From: Blastopirellula marina
GTDB lineage: Bacteria > Planctomycetota > Planctomycetia > Pirellulales > Pirellulaceae
Reading direction: 5' to 3'
DNA: 64,000 nt
NCBI RefSeq assembly: GCF_002967765.1
Contig: NZ_PUHY01000005.1
Coordinates: 186,001 to 250,000, forward strand
Positions 1 to 7,428 of this stretch are shown here, in pieces. Each line of letters opens with the position of its first letter. The stretch's first letter is position 1. Position numbers and translations under genes: made by a program. The notes beneath the pieces were generated by a model. The model was given only the letters and a program-made list of their open reading frames with translations. It ran no database searches and was not told the DNA's origin.

Positions 1-217
1 TCCACTCGGGGCACAAACTTCCACAACGCAGTTTATGTTCCAACAAGGAGCAAGTAATGGCATGGGGTTTGACCTGTGGGCCATCGACAACCTCATGGTG
101 ACCAACAACGTTGCCACGGTTCCCGAACCATCCACGTTCGCACTTCTCGGTCTTGGCGCAAGCTTAGTTGGTGTTGGCGCAACGCGTCGTCGAACGAACA
201 AGAGTGGCGACAAGTGA
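1..217 (+). CDS. PEP-CTERM sorting-domain protein, C-terminal end (partial)
   Basis: The reading frame is open from base 2, so the gene starts outside the window; 71 residues are visible. The C terminus has the PEP-CTERM layout: a V-P-E-P-S signature, a hydrophobic segment of about 17 residues (FALLGLGASLVGVGA) and an arginine cluster (TRRR) before a short tail. In known PEP-CTERM proteins this tail directs export and is processed by an exosortase. The part before it reads like the end of a secreted beta-rich domain, but too little is present to name it. Confidence 0.8.
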   Translation, partial: PLGAQTSTTQFMFQQGASNGMGFDLWAIDNLMVTNNVATVPEPSTFALLGLGASLVGVGATRRRTNKSGDK

Positions 218-254
218 GACATTGAATAGCGGCCACTCTGGCGTCACGTTCGGC

Positions 255-1028
255 TTATCGCCAGTTGGCCGGATCTTGCTGATAGAAGTTGCGGAACTGC
301 TGATAGAGCTCCGCATGGTGCTGTTGCATCGCTCGCGGCTGGACAAAGAAACACTCAGTCGCAACCGCGAAGAACTCGCTAATATTCGTGGCTCCGTAGC
401 AGTCCAACAGTGTTGGCATTCCATGACTGCATTGCATCTGCAATTGCTGGAATTCACGGGGGATAACCTGTCCCCATTGTTGGTAACGCTCGGTACTCGG
501 CAGCACGGGCGTTCCATCGACATCGCGGCCGTTTTGCATGTCGAGTTGGTGAGCAAATTCATGGAACACAAGGTTATGTCCCCCTGATTCGCCACGAGCA
601 CCTGCTTGGGCATCGGCCCAGGAAAGAATCACAGGACCGCGATACCAAGCCTCTCCTTCTCGATTTGATTCTCCTTCAAAAACGATCCCACCTTTGGTGA
701 TCGTTTGGTTTGGAGCGACATACGCATCGGGATATACAAGGACCGATTGAACCAGGTCGTAATAGTTGTCTTTAAAAGATAACGTCAAGATACAAGCGAG
801 GGCTGCTACCGTGACGCGGACCTCGTCGGTCATCGTCAAGCCACCACATCCCTCCCAGTTTTTTTCAGCAACAAAGACCTGGATATCGGCGCGCAGCTTC
901 TTCTGTTGCGTCTCTGTCAGAAAGTGATAGAACGCCACATTCCCTTCGAGGATTTCGAGCCACGTTGTAGGAAACGCTTCTTCCCGAATTCGGCGTCTTC
1001 GCCGGTTTTTCAACCACTTGAAGATCAT
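255..1028 (-). CDS. mtfA: MtfA-type zinc-dependent peptidase (M90 family)
   Basis: 257 residues, close to the size of E. coli MtfA. The zinc-binding HEFAH signature lies near residue 155, followed by QLDMQNG and DGTP, as in the M90/MtfA family. The N terminus begins with a strongly basic stretch (KNRRRRRIREE). In enterobacteria MtfA is a cytosolic peptidase that binds the repressor Mlc; no Mlc homologue is visible here, so the partner is unknown. I chose the ATG at 1028; a TTG one codon upstream is the only nearby alternative. It stands alone, 61 bases downstream of the DUF4203 gene on the same strand. Confidence 0.85.
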   Translation of the reverse strand: MIFKWLKNRRRRRIREEAFPTTWLEILEGNVAFYHFLTETQQKKLRADIQVFVAEKNWEGCGGLTMTDEVRVTVAALACILTLSFKDNYYDLVQSVLVYPDAYVAPNQTITKGGIVFEGESNREGEAWYRGPVILSWADAQAGARGESGGHNLVFHEFAHQLDMQNGRDVDGTPVLPSTERYQQWGQVIPREFQQLQMQCSHGMPTLLDCYGATNISEFFAVATECFFVQPRAMQQHHAELYQQFRNFYQQDPANWR

Positions 1029-1089
1029 CAAACGCTTTCTTCGTGGGGCCTAGTGCGATTAATTCCGCGCCAGGTTTTTGAGGCTCAAC

Positions 1090-1602
1090 CTATTCCGTGT
1101 CGTCCACAACCACCGGCGTCAACTGTCGGGCCTGGAAAGCAAAGCCCATGGCAAACAATACCAGGAACAGAACGACCTCAATAGCCGGAGCAACGACAAA
1201 CGCGCCGACGATCGCTCCGGCACCTACCAAGCTCGATAACGCGATAATCGCCCAGTCCATTAATGCGGCTGCGAGTATCGCCCCGATAATGCCTCCGATC
1301 AACAACCACACGATTGGTGGGCTATTGGGTATTAGCGGCGGTCCGAATGAAAGTGCGAGGTAGCCGCCAGCGTAAAATCCTCCGAGAGCGAACGCGACAC
1401 GTTGAGCGACGACCGCCAGGAGTGCACCAATCAATCCCGCCACAAGTGCTACCGCCAAGCGAATCACCGCTGTTTGCTCAGCCAGAAACATCTCTGTCAG
1501 TTGCATGCCGATTAAGAAGCCAGCAATTCCGACGAATAGCCAATATAACTTTCGGCCGAAAAATAGCAGGATAGCCCCCAGGATCGCGTTGAGTATCGCC
1601 AT
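1090..1602 (-). CDS. DUF4203-like multi-pass membrane protein
   Basis: 170 residues, almost entirely hydrophobic, with about six or seven glycine- and alanine-rich membrane segments and a short polar tail. The order of helices, with the FFGRKLYWLFVGIAGFLIG type start, resembles the DUF4203 (TM7S3/TM198-like) domain. A GGAG ribosome-binding site lies eight bases before the ATG. Function is unknown for the family. It sits between the BBP7 gene and the MtfA-type peptidase gene on the same strand, but the 240-base gap to the BBP7 gene argues against a tight operon with that one. Confidence 0.6.
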   Translation of the reverse strand: MAILNAILGAILLFFGRKLYWLFVGIAGFLIGMQLTEMFLAEQTAVIRLAVALVAGLIGALLAVVAQRVAFALGGFYAGGYLALSFGPPLIPNSPPIVWLLIGGIIGAILAAALMDWAIIALSSLVGAGAIVGAFVVAPAIEVVLFLVLFAMGFAFQARQLTPVVVDDTE

Positions 1603-1845
1603 GGTTCAATTCTCCGAAGTGAATGAAGCCTTGTTTCTCGCCGGTGGGGATCGAACGACGATGGAAGATTGACTGTCAAAATATTCGTCACATCTGGCAA
1701 CTCGTCAAATTGTTGCAAAACGACGATCAGAGTCCATCGCGTTCGCACGTCGCGAATCGGACGGATTTCAAAACAAGAAGGCCAGGGCACGTTCAATCGA
1801 TGCCCTGGCCTTTACCGATTCGATCAAAGCTGCAGACCCAAGTTG

Positions 1846-3159
1846 TTAGTAGTTATACGATAGCTGGAAATAACCACCGTGCAGGATCAAGTCGCCGTTG
1901 ACTTCAATGTCTTGCACGTCATTAACGCCACGTAGATCGTGGTATAGCTGATTCGAGGCCAGGGCTAATCCGCTGACTCCCATCGCTCGGTAACCGCCAC
2001 TAATCTGCCAGTTGTAAGTCGGACGGAACATCAAGCCGAAATCGAGTTCTCCTAAAAGCGAAAGATTCGTGCCGCTACCAGAAACATTGAACGCTTGCCC
2101 GTTGTTCGGGCCATTGTTCACCACTGCGTCGCCAGCAGCGCCACCAATTCGCGATTGGTGATAAACGTCGTTGGCAAAAATACCTGCTAGAATCCGAGCC
2201 GTAAACGACCAGCGTTGCGAGAAGCGGTACTCGTTGCGCGTTCCCAGTTGAAAGCCGTACAAGCGGTTGTCGACGTTGATGTTGTAATGGATTTCGTCCG
2301 CAGCACCGGTGAATACGGTGTCGGCCGTATCGGCTCCGAAGTCGATCGTTTCACCGAAACGGAAGACACGAAAGCCGGCGATTGTTTGCACCTGTAAGGC
2401 TCCGCAACCTGGCGGAAGCAAGTATGTGTTCCAGTTGATCTCGTAATTCTGAAACTCGAAGTCACGTTGGATCCGATGGACCATCGCGTTGTTCACGAAC
2501 GCATCAGCAGTGCCACCGTTGTAATCCAATTGATCCCAGTTATAGATGCCGTTGAGATCACCAACGACATCAGAGCCCAGCAGTTGATAGCTTTGAGATC
2601 CCGGAATCACGGCCCAGAAAACAAACTCCAACGAGGACTGTCCACAACAAAAGTAGCGACCTAAACGTGCCTCGACGCCACCTGCCGCTGAAAAGTCTGC
2701 GTCTCGGTTTGTCACCAGTTGAACGGCTTCGTTACCGGTGGCATAGCTAAACGGTAGGAAGTTTTCGTCGTCCCGAGTCATCACCAAGCCGCCTGCCGAT
2801 GCGAACCATCCGCAACGCGAATCACATGGGGCGCAAAGTACGGGGCCGCAAGTAGCCGAGCCGCAACTGATGTCCGTCAAGCTGTAAGCATCGGACGAAG
2901 GAAGAGATCCCATAGGTCCGGCAGGCGTAGAATAAGGAGGTCCTTGAGCCAGGCCAGATGGTGAAGATTGGTCTGGTTGGTCGTACTTGTACGATGCCCA
3001 GGAAGCTTTGGCCGCCGGAGCAAAATAGTCTGAGTTACGACGCTGATTCGTAGCGGGATTTTGAACCGAGTTGAAAGGATAAGTCTGAGCGTGGGCCAGA
3101 CTGCTGATCGAACTGAGGACCACGACGACTAGTGTGGTCCAGCAAAATGTAACGTTCAT
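1846..3159 (-). CDS. BBP7-family outer-membrane beta-barrel protein
   Basis: 437 residues with a signal peptide (hydrophobic core TLVVVVLSSISSLAHA). A cysteine-rich stretch follows near residues 95-115 (CGSATCGPVLCAPCDSRCGWFASAGG). The remainder alternates hydrophobic and polar residues in long beta strands and ends in FQLSYNY, a terminal aromatic as expected for an outer-membrane barrel. Segments such as GVEARLGRYFCCGQ match what I know of the planctomycete BBP7 family. The likely location is the outer membrane; the substrate or role is unknown. An inverted repeat lies in the upstream gap. Confidence 0.7.
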   Translation of the reverse strand: MNVTFCWTTLVVVVLSSISSLAHAQTYPFNSVQNPATNQRRNSDYFAPAAKASWASYKYDQPDQSSPSGLAQGPPYSTPAGPMGSLPSSDAYSLTDISCGSATCGPVLCAPCDSRCGWFASAGGLVMTRDDENFLPFSYATGNEAVQLVTNRDADFSAAGGVEARLGRYFCCGQSSLEFVFWAVIPGSQSYQLLGSDVVGDLNGIYNWDQLDYNGGTADAFVNNAMVHRIQRDFEFQNYEINWNTYLLPPGCGALQVQTIAGFRVFRFGETIDFGADTADTVFTGAADEIHYNINVDNRLYGFQLGTRNEYRFSQRWSFTARILAGIFANDVYHQSRIGGAAGDAVVNNGPNNGQAFNVSGSGTNLSLLGELDFGLMFRPTYNWQISGGYRAMGVSGLALASNQLYHDLRGVNDVQDIEVNGDLILHGGYFQLSYNY

Positions 3160-3488
3160 ACGGCATATGCTTCCCTGCGAATGAGTGTGACATCGAAATC
3201 CCTGATGACGTGAGAAGGGTCATCAAGATTGCCCCTGTCTCATTCGCAGTTCATCGGAAACCACGTACCGAGTGCTGGCACTGAATGCCAGCAAGTGCTC
3301 GGATTTTCTTCCGCCGCCGGTGAAACCATCAATCCAGCCGTTAAGAATAGATTTGCCCGCACGACGACAGCCTGCTGGAAGAGGTTTTGAGATTGCCTGG
3401 CAGCGGGGGAACGAAGAATCGTTAATGATTGCCTCTTCGATTTGATCCGGCGTGACAGCGTATTACGACGTCTCGTTAGATACTCGGT
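3160..3488. other. Intergenic region with an inverted repeat
   Basis: No credible gene in this 329-base gap between the DUF2809 gene and the BBP7 gene, both on the minus strand. A perfect 8-bp inverted repeat TGCTGGCA/TGCCAGCA with a 5-base loop lies at 3273-3293, about 115 bases upstream of the BBP7 start. It lacks a T tract, so it is more likely an operator or leader hairpin than a terminator. No clear promoter boxes were seen. Confidence 0.5.
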
Positions 3489-3896
3489 TTATTGCGATTC
3501 TTCCGGTGGTTTCCGTGATTCGCCGAGAAAGTGAGAGCCAGATTCAATCGCGGTACCAAGGAGGACACCGACCGTGTAGCAAGCAAAGTCGGACCAAACG
3601 AACGTGAAACCCAAGACCAAGCCACCGAGTCTTGTCTGACGTACCGCGTCAATCCAAGGGGCGTGGTACAACTGGCTGATCTCGACCAGATAGGCCAATC
3701 CTAGCGCTATAAATCCTCGGTTGATGATTCGCATGCGCGGTAACACTGCACTGACCAGCAAATACATCATCAATGCCCACAGGACGTCACCGCTGTAATC
3801 GCCGACGAAGGTTGGCAACTCACTGCGAAACCGGCGCGAAGCCAATCCAAATGTGACCACAATCAATGCCAAGGCGAGGTAGACAATCCGTTTCAT
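3489..3896 (-). CDS. DUF2809 family membrane protein
   Basis: 135 residues with four predicted membrane helices. The helix pattern and the motifs GDYSGDVLWALMMYLLVS and YLVEISQLY are those of DUF2809, a family of small integral membrane proteins related at a distance to VanZ-like proteins. The first helix follows the start codon directly (MKRIVYLALALIVVTFGLASR). No substrate is known. It lies 33 bases downstream of the CehA-like gene and may share its transcript. Confidence 0.8.
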   Translation of the reverse strand: MKRIVYLALALIVVTFGLASRRFRSELPTFVGDYSGDVLWALMMYLLVSAVLPRMRIINRGFIALGLAYLVEISQLYHAPWIDAVRQTRLGGLVLGFTFVWSDFACYTVGVLLGTAIESGSHFLGESRKPPEESQ

Positions 3897-3929
3897 GGGG
3901 CAGCTGTTGGCAACCTTTGGTCGTGATGT

Positions 3930-5459
3930 TTACGGAGCGTTTGCTTGTTTGGCGCGTTTCTGCCAAAAGTCGCGTGCCTCCCGCTGCTGGTCGATGATTT
4001 CGTTTCGCTGATCTCCGTCCGGCAAATTGATGCTCATCGCCCGTCGGAAGACCCAGTCGCGAAAGAATTCGGAGGCCGACTTGCTGACGCGTGGCTGACC
4101 GTTGGCTTCTACATAGAAAGGTGCGGTCATCGCATACTGGAAGTAGCCGGACTCCTCGGTAACAACTCGCACTAAGAACCAGCCAGAGTCGGTAAACTCG
4201 ACCGCCGGCAATACTCCCTGTCGGCTTTTATACTCTTCCAGTGAGACCTCGATGTCCTTTTCGCCGTTCTTAATGATTTCAAGGTAAACGATCGTTTGCC
4301 GCGTCGCGAGGCTCAGTGCGATCTGGAATTCGTGTTTCTCGCCAATGTTAATTGGAAAGACGTGACCCGGTGGTTTTCCTTCAACATTGGCCCGTAGAAG
4401 CGGGCCGTTGGTGACAAACGTCTGTCCCTCTTGGACTGCTTTCCACCAAGTGTCCGGAGTGAATGTACCCTCGACACGGGCATAAACTCGGTCGAGACGC
4501 GAGGTTTGCTCTTCCGTGGCAGTGCCGTTAGCCGCCACGGGAGGAAGGCGAACGCCGGTCTCAAGCAGCTTGTAATAGGTATTCAGAGCAAGACGCGAGT
4601 TTCCAGTCACGTCTCCCTTTCGGATCTGCTTGGCTTGCTCAGCTAATGGATGTTTTTCGGAAAACTCGTAAGTTTCAATTTCGGGACTGAGGATGCAGAT
4701 CGAGTCGAGAAGGTCTTGGGAAACCCATAGCGGCAGGTCGGGTTCCAGCGGGCTGCGAGCGGTAACGTGGGCATTTTTCAGATCAGATTGAAAAAAGGTT
4801 GCCGCCGGATACTCATCCGATAAGCGTTGAACTGGAAGGGGCGAAGTCAAACGGGAGAACCACAGTTTGCCTCCAGCTCGGTCATCCTCTCCGCCAAGCT
4901 GAAGCAGATATCGGTCGCCTCCGAATTCGTCGATCGCTGCGCCAATTGGCTTACCTGCCCACTGATTCAATCGGTTGTCCCAGGTGATGTGGTTTCCCAG
5001 AGACAAATCGTCTGCCATCATGATGGTTTCCAGGTCGGATGTGTCGCCTGACATGGCGACATTACCGGGGTACCAACCTTCCTGGGTCATGTCGATAAAC
5101 CGCTTCAGCTCGATGGTTCGGCTATCGGAGTCGCCCGAGTTGAGGATGAAGTTCCCTTCCATGAAGGGATATTCCGGTCCGGCATCCAGACGGAACTGGT
5201 ACTGTCCTGGACGAAGTTCCATCTTAAGACTGCCCGTGATGTAGGCCGTTCCATTGATCATCAACGCACCCTTAATTCGCTTCGGATTGCCTCGCGAATC
5301 GGTGATGCGGATCTTGGCGGCGCATGGCAAATTGGTCTTCGCGTCGACCACTCGAAGTTCGTAGTTGGCGTAGGCGGCCCAGACTGACGAAGGAATACTC
5401 AGCACGGCGACCAAGGCCAAGCAAGCCAGAATTCGTGCGAATAAGTAGGAATACGGCAT
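3930..5459 (-). CDS. Secreted CehA/McbA-like protein lacking the metal-binding motif
   Basis: 509 residues with a signal peptide (LACLALVAVLSIPSSVWA). An N-terminal domain resembling carboxypeptidase-regulatory or Ig-like folds (ELRVVDAKTNLPCAAKIRITDSRG) precedes a long domain. Planctomycete CehA/McbA proteins usually have GWYxGDLHVHR at the junction, the first metal ligands of a PHP-like hydrolase. Here the equivalent is GWYPGNVAMSGDTSDLETIMMADDLSL, without the histidines. The rest (DRVYARVEGTFTPDTWWKAVQEGQTFVTNGPLL) still matches the family. It is probably a non-catalytic paralogue exported to the periplasm or beyond. The family assignment is from motif memory. Confidence 0.6.
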   Translation of the reverse strand: MPYSYLFARILACLALVAVLSIPSSVWAAYANYELRVVDAKTNLPCAAKIRITDSRGNPKRIKGALMINGTAYITGSLKMELRPGQYQFRLDAGPEYPFMEGNFILNSGDSDSRTIELKRFIDMTQEGWYPGNVAMSGDTSDLETIMMADDLSLGNHITWDNRLNQWAGKPIGAAIDEFGGDRYLLQLGGEDDRAGGKLWFSRLTSPLPVQRLSDEYPAATFFQSDLKNAHVTARSPLEPDLPLWVSQDLLDSICILSPEIETYEFSEKHPLAEQAKQIRKGDVTGNSRLALNTYYKLLETGVRLPPVAANGTATEEQTSRLDRVYARVEGTFTPDTWWKAVQEGQTFVTNGPLLRANVEGKPPGHVFPINIGEKHEFQIALSLATRQTIVYLEIIKNGEKDIEVSLEEYKSRQGVLPAVEFTDSGWFLVRVVTEESGYFQYAMTAPFYVEANGQPRVSKSASEFFRDWVFRRAMSINLPDGDQRNEIIDQQREARDFWQKRAKQANAP

Positions 5460-5662
5460 GATGGCGGAAGATTTCCGTTGATGGATGCGTGTCGTAGGTA
5501 GTCAAATTTTGGGATAATGGGGCCGCTCCACTTTTTACGGCCTCAAAGTATAGAATAGCTTGCAGTTACCACGATCCCAGGACCGAATAGGGACAATCTA
5601 GAGACAGATCGTGCGTCAGAAGTTGTTTCCAGGTAAAGAATTAGACGAAAATCGAAAAGTTC

Positions 5663-6637
5663 ATGGCTGACGATTACTATCAAATCTTGGGTGTTCAACG
5701 TTCCGCATCCCAGGAAGAGATCCGCAAGGCCTACAAAAAGTTGGCCCAGAAGCATCACCCGGATCTCAATCCGGATGACAAGAATGCTCAAGCCAAATTC
5801 AAAGAGATTCAAAACGCCTACGATGTGATTGGCGACCCAGAGAAGCGGAAGAAGTACGACCAGTTCGGCAGTAACTTCGAAAACATGGGGGCCGGTCCAG
5901 GTCCTGGTGGTGGACCGGGTGGTTTCAACCAGTGGCGATCCGCTGGGGGTGGCCCAGGAGGCGGCCAGCAGTTTGAATTCGATCTGGGGGACATCTTTGG
6001 CGGCGGGGCCGGCGGTGCCCAGAGCTTCTCGGATATGTTCGGTTTTGGTGGAGGAGGTGGTTCGCGCCGCCGCCATGCTCAACCGATGCGTGGCCAGGAC
6101 ATCCAGCACGATACCAAGATTCCCTTCAAACAAGCGATGGAAGGGGGCGAGATCAATCTCAATGTTCGTCGACCCAACGGCGAGATGGATCGGCTAACGG
6201 CCAAGATTCCTCCTGGTATCGAAGACGGCAAGAAGATCCGACTGCGTGGCCAAGGCGATCCTGGCCCAGGCGGAGGTCCGAACGGCGACTTGCTGATTCG
6301 CATCCATATTGAGCCTCACAAGTACTTCAAACGCAACGGCAAAGATCTCGAAGTTCAAGTGCCCGTCACGCTCGCCGAAGCATTGCTCGGCGGTTCGGTG
6401 GACGTCCCCACCCCGGGAGGAACGGTCACCATGAAGATTCCGCCAGGTAGCTCCAGTGGGAGACGCCTCCGCGTGCGAGGTCAGGGCGTACCAAGCAACA
6501 AGGGAGATGCGGGTGACCTTTACGTTGTGCTGCAAGTCGCCTTGCCTGAGAACGCTACGGATGAGCTAAAAGCAGCGGTTCAATCGTTCGCCGAGAGCCA
6601 TCCAGATGAAAACCCACGCAAAGATCTGCGTTGGTAA
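5663..6637 (+). CDS. cbpA: DnaJ-family co-chaperone, CbpA type
   Basis: 324 residues. A J domain occupies residues 1-70 with the HPD motif (KHHPDLN near residue 35), which stimulates DnaK ATPase activity. A long glycine/phenylalanine-rich linker spans residues 78-140. Two C-terminal beta-sandwich substrate-binding domains follow (GQDIQHDTKIPFKQAMEGGEI; RVRGQGVPSNKGDAGDLYVVLQV). The CxxCxGxG zinc-finger repeats of true DnaJ are absent, so this is a CbpA/type II protein. No CIRCE element (TTAGCACTC inverted repeat) was found upstream. It is followed by rnpA after 16 bases. Confidence 0.9.
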   Translation: MADDYYQILGVQRSASQEEIRKAYKKLAQKHHPDLNPDDKNAQAKFKEIQNAYDVIGDPEKRKKYDQFGSNFENMGAGPGPGGGPGGFNQWRSAGGGPGGGQQFEFDLGDIFGGGAGGAQSFSDMFGFGGGGGSRRRHAQPMRGQDIQHDTKIPFKQAMEGGEINLNVRRPNGEMDRLTAKIPPGIEDGKKIRLRGQGDPGPGGGPNGDLLIRIHIEPHKYFKRNGKDLEVQVPVTLAEALLGGSVDVPTPGGTVTMKIPPGSSSGRRLRVRGQGVPSNKGDAGDLYVVLQVALPENATDELKAAVQSFAESHPDENPRKDLRW

Positions 6638-6653
6638 ACATGAGGGTGGCAGC

Positions 6654-7064
6654 GTGACCGATCAGTCGCAGCGATTTCCGGCAACTCTCCGCTTGAAGAA
6701 GCCAGGCGAATTCGACGCGGTATTTACCCGGCGTTCTTCCGCCGGAAACGGGTGGCTTGTCGTCTATGCTGCCCGGAACGTGGGTAATGAATCGCGGATG
6801 GGCTTGGTCGTCTCCAAGAAGAAGATTGGAAACGCCGTCCAACGCAACCGGTGGAAGCGTCGGCTTCGTGAGGCATTTCGCTTGAATCGGAGCAAGTTGC
6901 CGCATGGCTTCGATCTGATCGTCCTACCCCAGTCGAAGCAGCATCCGACCTTCGGAGCATTGGAAAACGGCTTGGTGCAACTGGCCCACCGTGCGGCCAG
7001 GAAGTGGAAGAGAAATCACGCCAGCAACGATAAGCCTACGTCTGGAAACGGCGGCCAGCGATGA
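6654..7064 (+). CDS. rnpA: Ribonuclease P protein component
   Basis: 136 residues from the GTG at 6654. The RNR signature is present (GNAVQRNRWKRRLREAFR), along with the usual N-terminal FPATLRLKKPGEFDAVF and MGLVVSKKKIG. RnpA binds the catalytic RNA of RNase P, which matures tRNA 5' ends. I preferred the GTG start, preceded by GAGG at 6642-6645, over an ATG at 6606 that would lie inside the dnaJ-like gene and add 16 residues unlike the family. The stop overlaps the yidD start by four bases. The usual upstream neighbour rpmH is absent. Confidence 0.93.
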   Translation: MTDQSQRFPATLRLKKPGEFDAVFTRRSSAGNGWLVVYAARNVGNESRMGLVVSKKKIGNAVQRNRWKRRLREAFRLNRSKLPHGFDLIVLPQSKQHPTFGALENGLVQLAHRAARKWKRNHASNDKPTSGNGGQR

Positions 7065-7300
7065 ACTTCTTATATCAGGCCGGCCGGGCCTTGCTATCGG
7101 AAACGATGATTTTTCTGGTGCGCTGTTATCAGTACACGCTTAGCCCGATTGTCGGGCAACAGTGCCGGTTTCAGCCAACTTGCAGCAATTATTTCATTCA
7201 AGCGGTACGCAAATACGGCCCAATTTCGGGGGCTGTGCGTGGGATTTGGCGGATTTTACGCTGTAATCCCTTTTGTCGCAGTGGATTCGATCCGCCGTAA
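7061..7300 (+). CDS. yidD: Membrane protein insertion efficiency factor YidD
   Basis: 79 residues, the normal length. The conserved cysteine/proline pattern is intact: CRFQPTCSNYFIQAV, then KYG, then RILRCNPFCRSGFDPP. YidD is a small membrane-associated protein that assists YidC-dependent insertion of inner-membrane proteins. The ATG overlaps the rnpA stop (ATGA), so translation is probably coupled, as in most bacteria. yidC is not in the window. The gap after it, to 7428, holds nothing I can name. Confidence 0.95.
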   Translation: MNFLYQAGRALLSETMIFLVRCYQYTLSPIVGQQCRFQPTCSNYFIQAVRKYGPISGAVRGIWRILRCNPFCRSGFDPP

Positions 7301-7428
7301 GATTAGGTGGGCCAAGAAATTGCTATTGATCGTGCTATCAGATTTGCCTACTGTTTCGACCGATCTGGTCCAGAGGCAAGGGAGTTCCTCGGACCGAACC
7401 GGCACTACTTCGGCGGATCAACAACCCA

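Noticed and set aside
1640-1665. GGGGATCGAACG, resembling the complement of a tRNA T-arm
   Set aside because: No matching acceptor, D or anticodon arms nearby.
5460-5662. Possible heat-shock control element before the DnaJ-type gene
   Set aside because: The CIRCE inverted repeat TTAGCACTC-N9-GAGTGCTAA is absent, and no other known element was seen.
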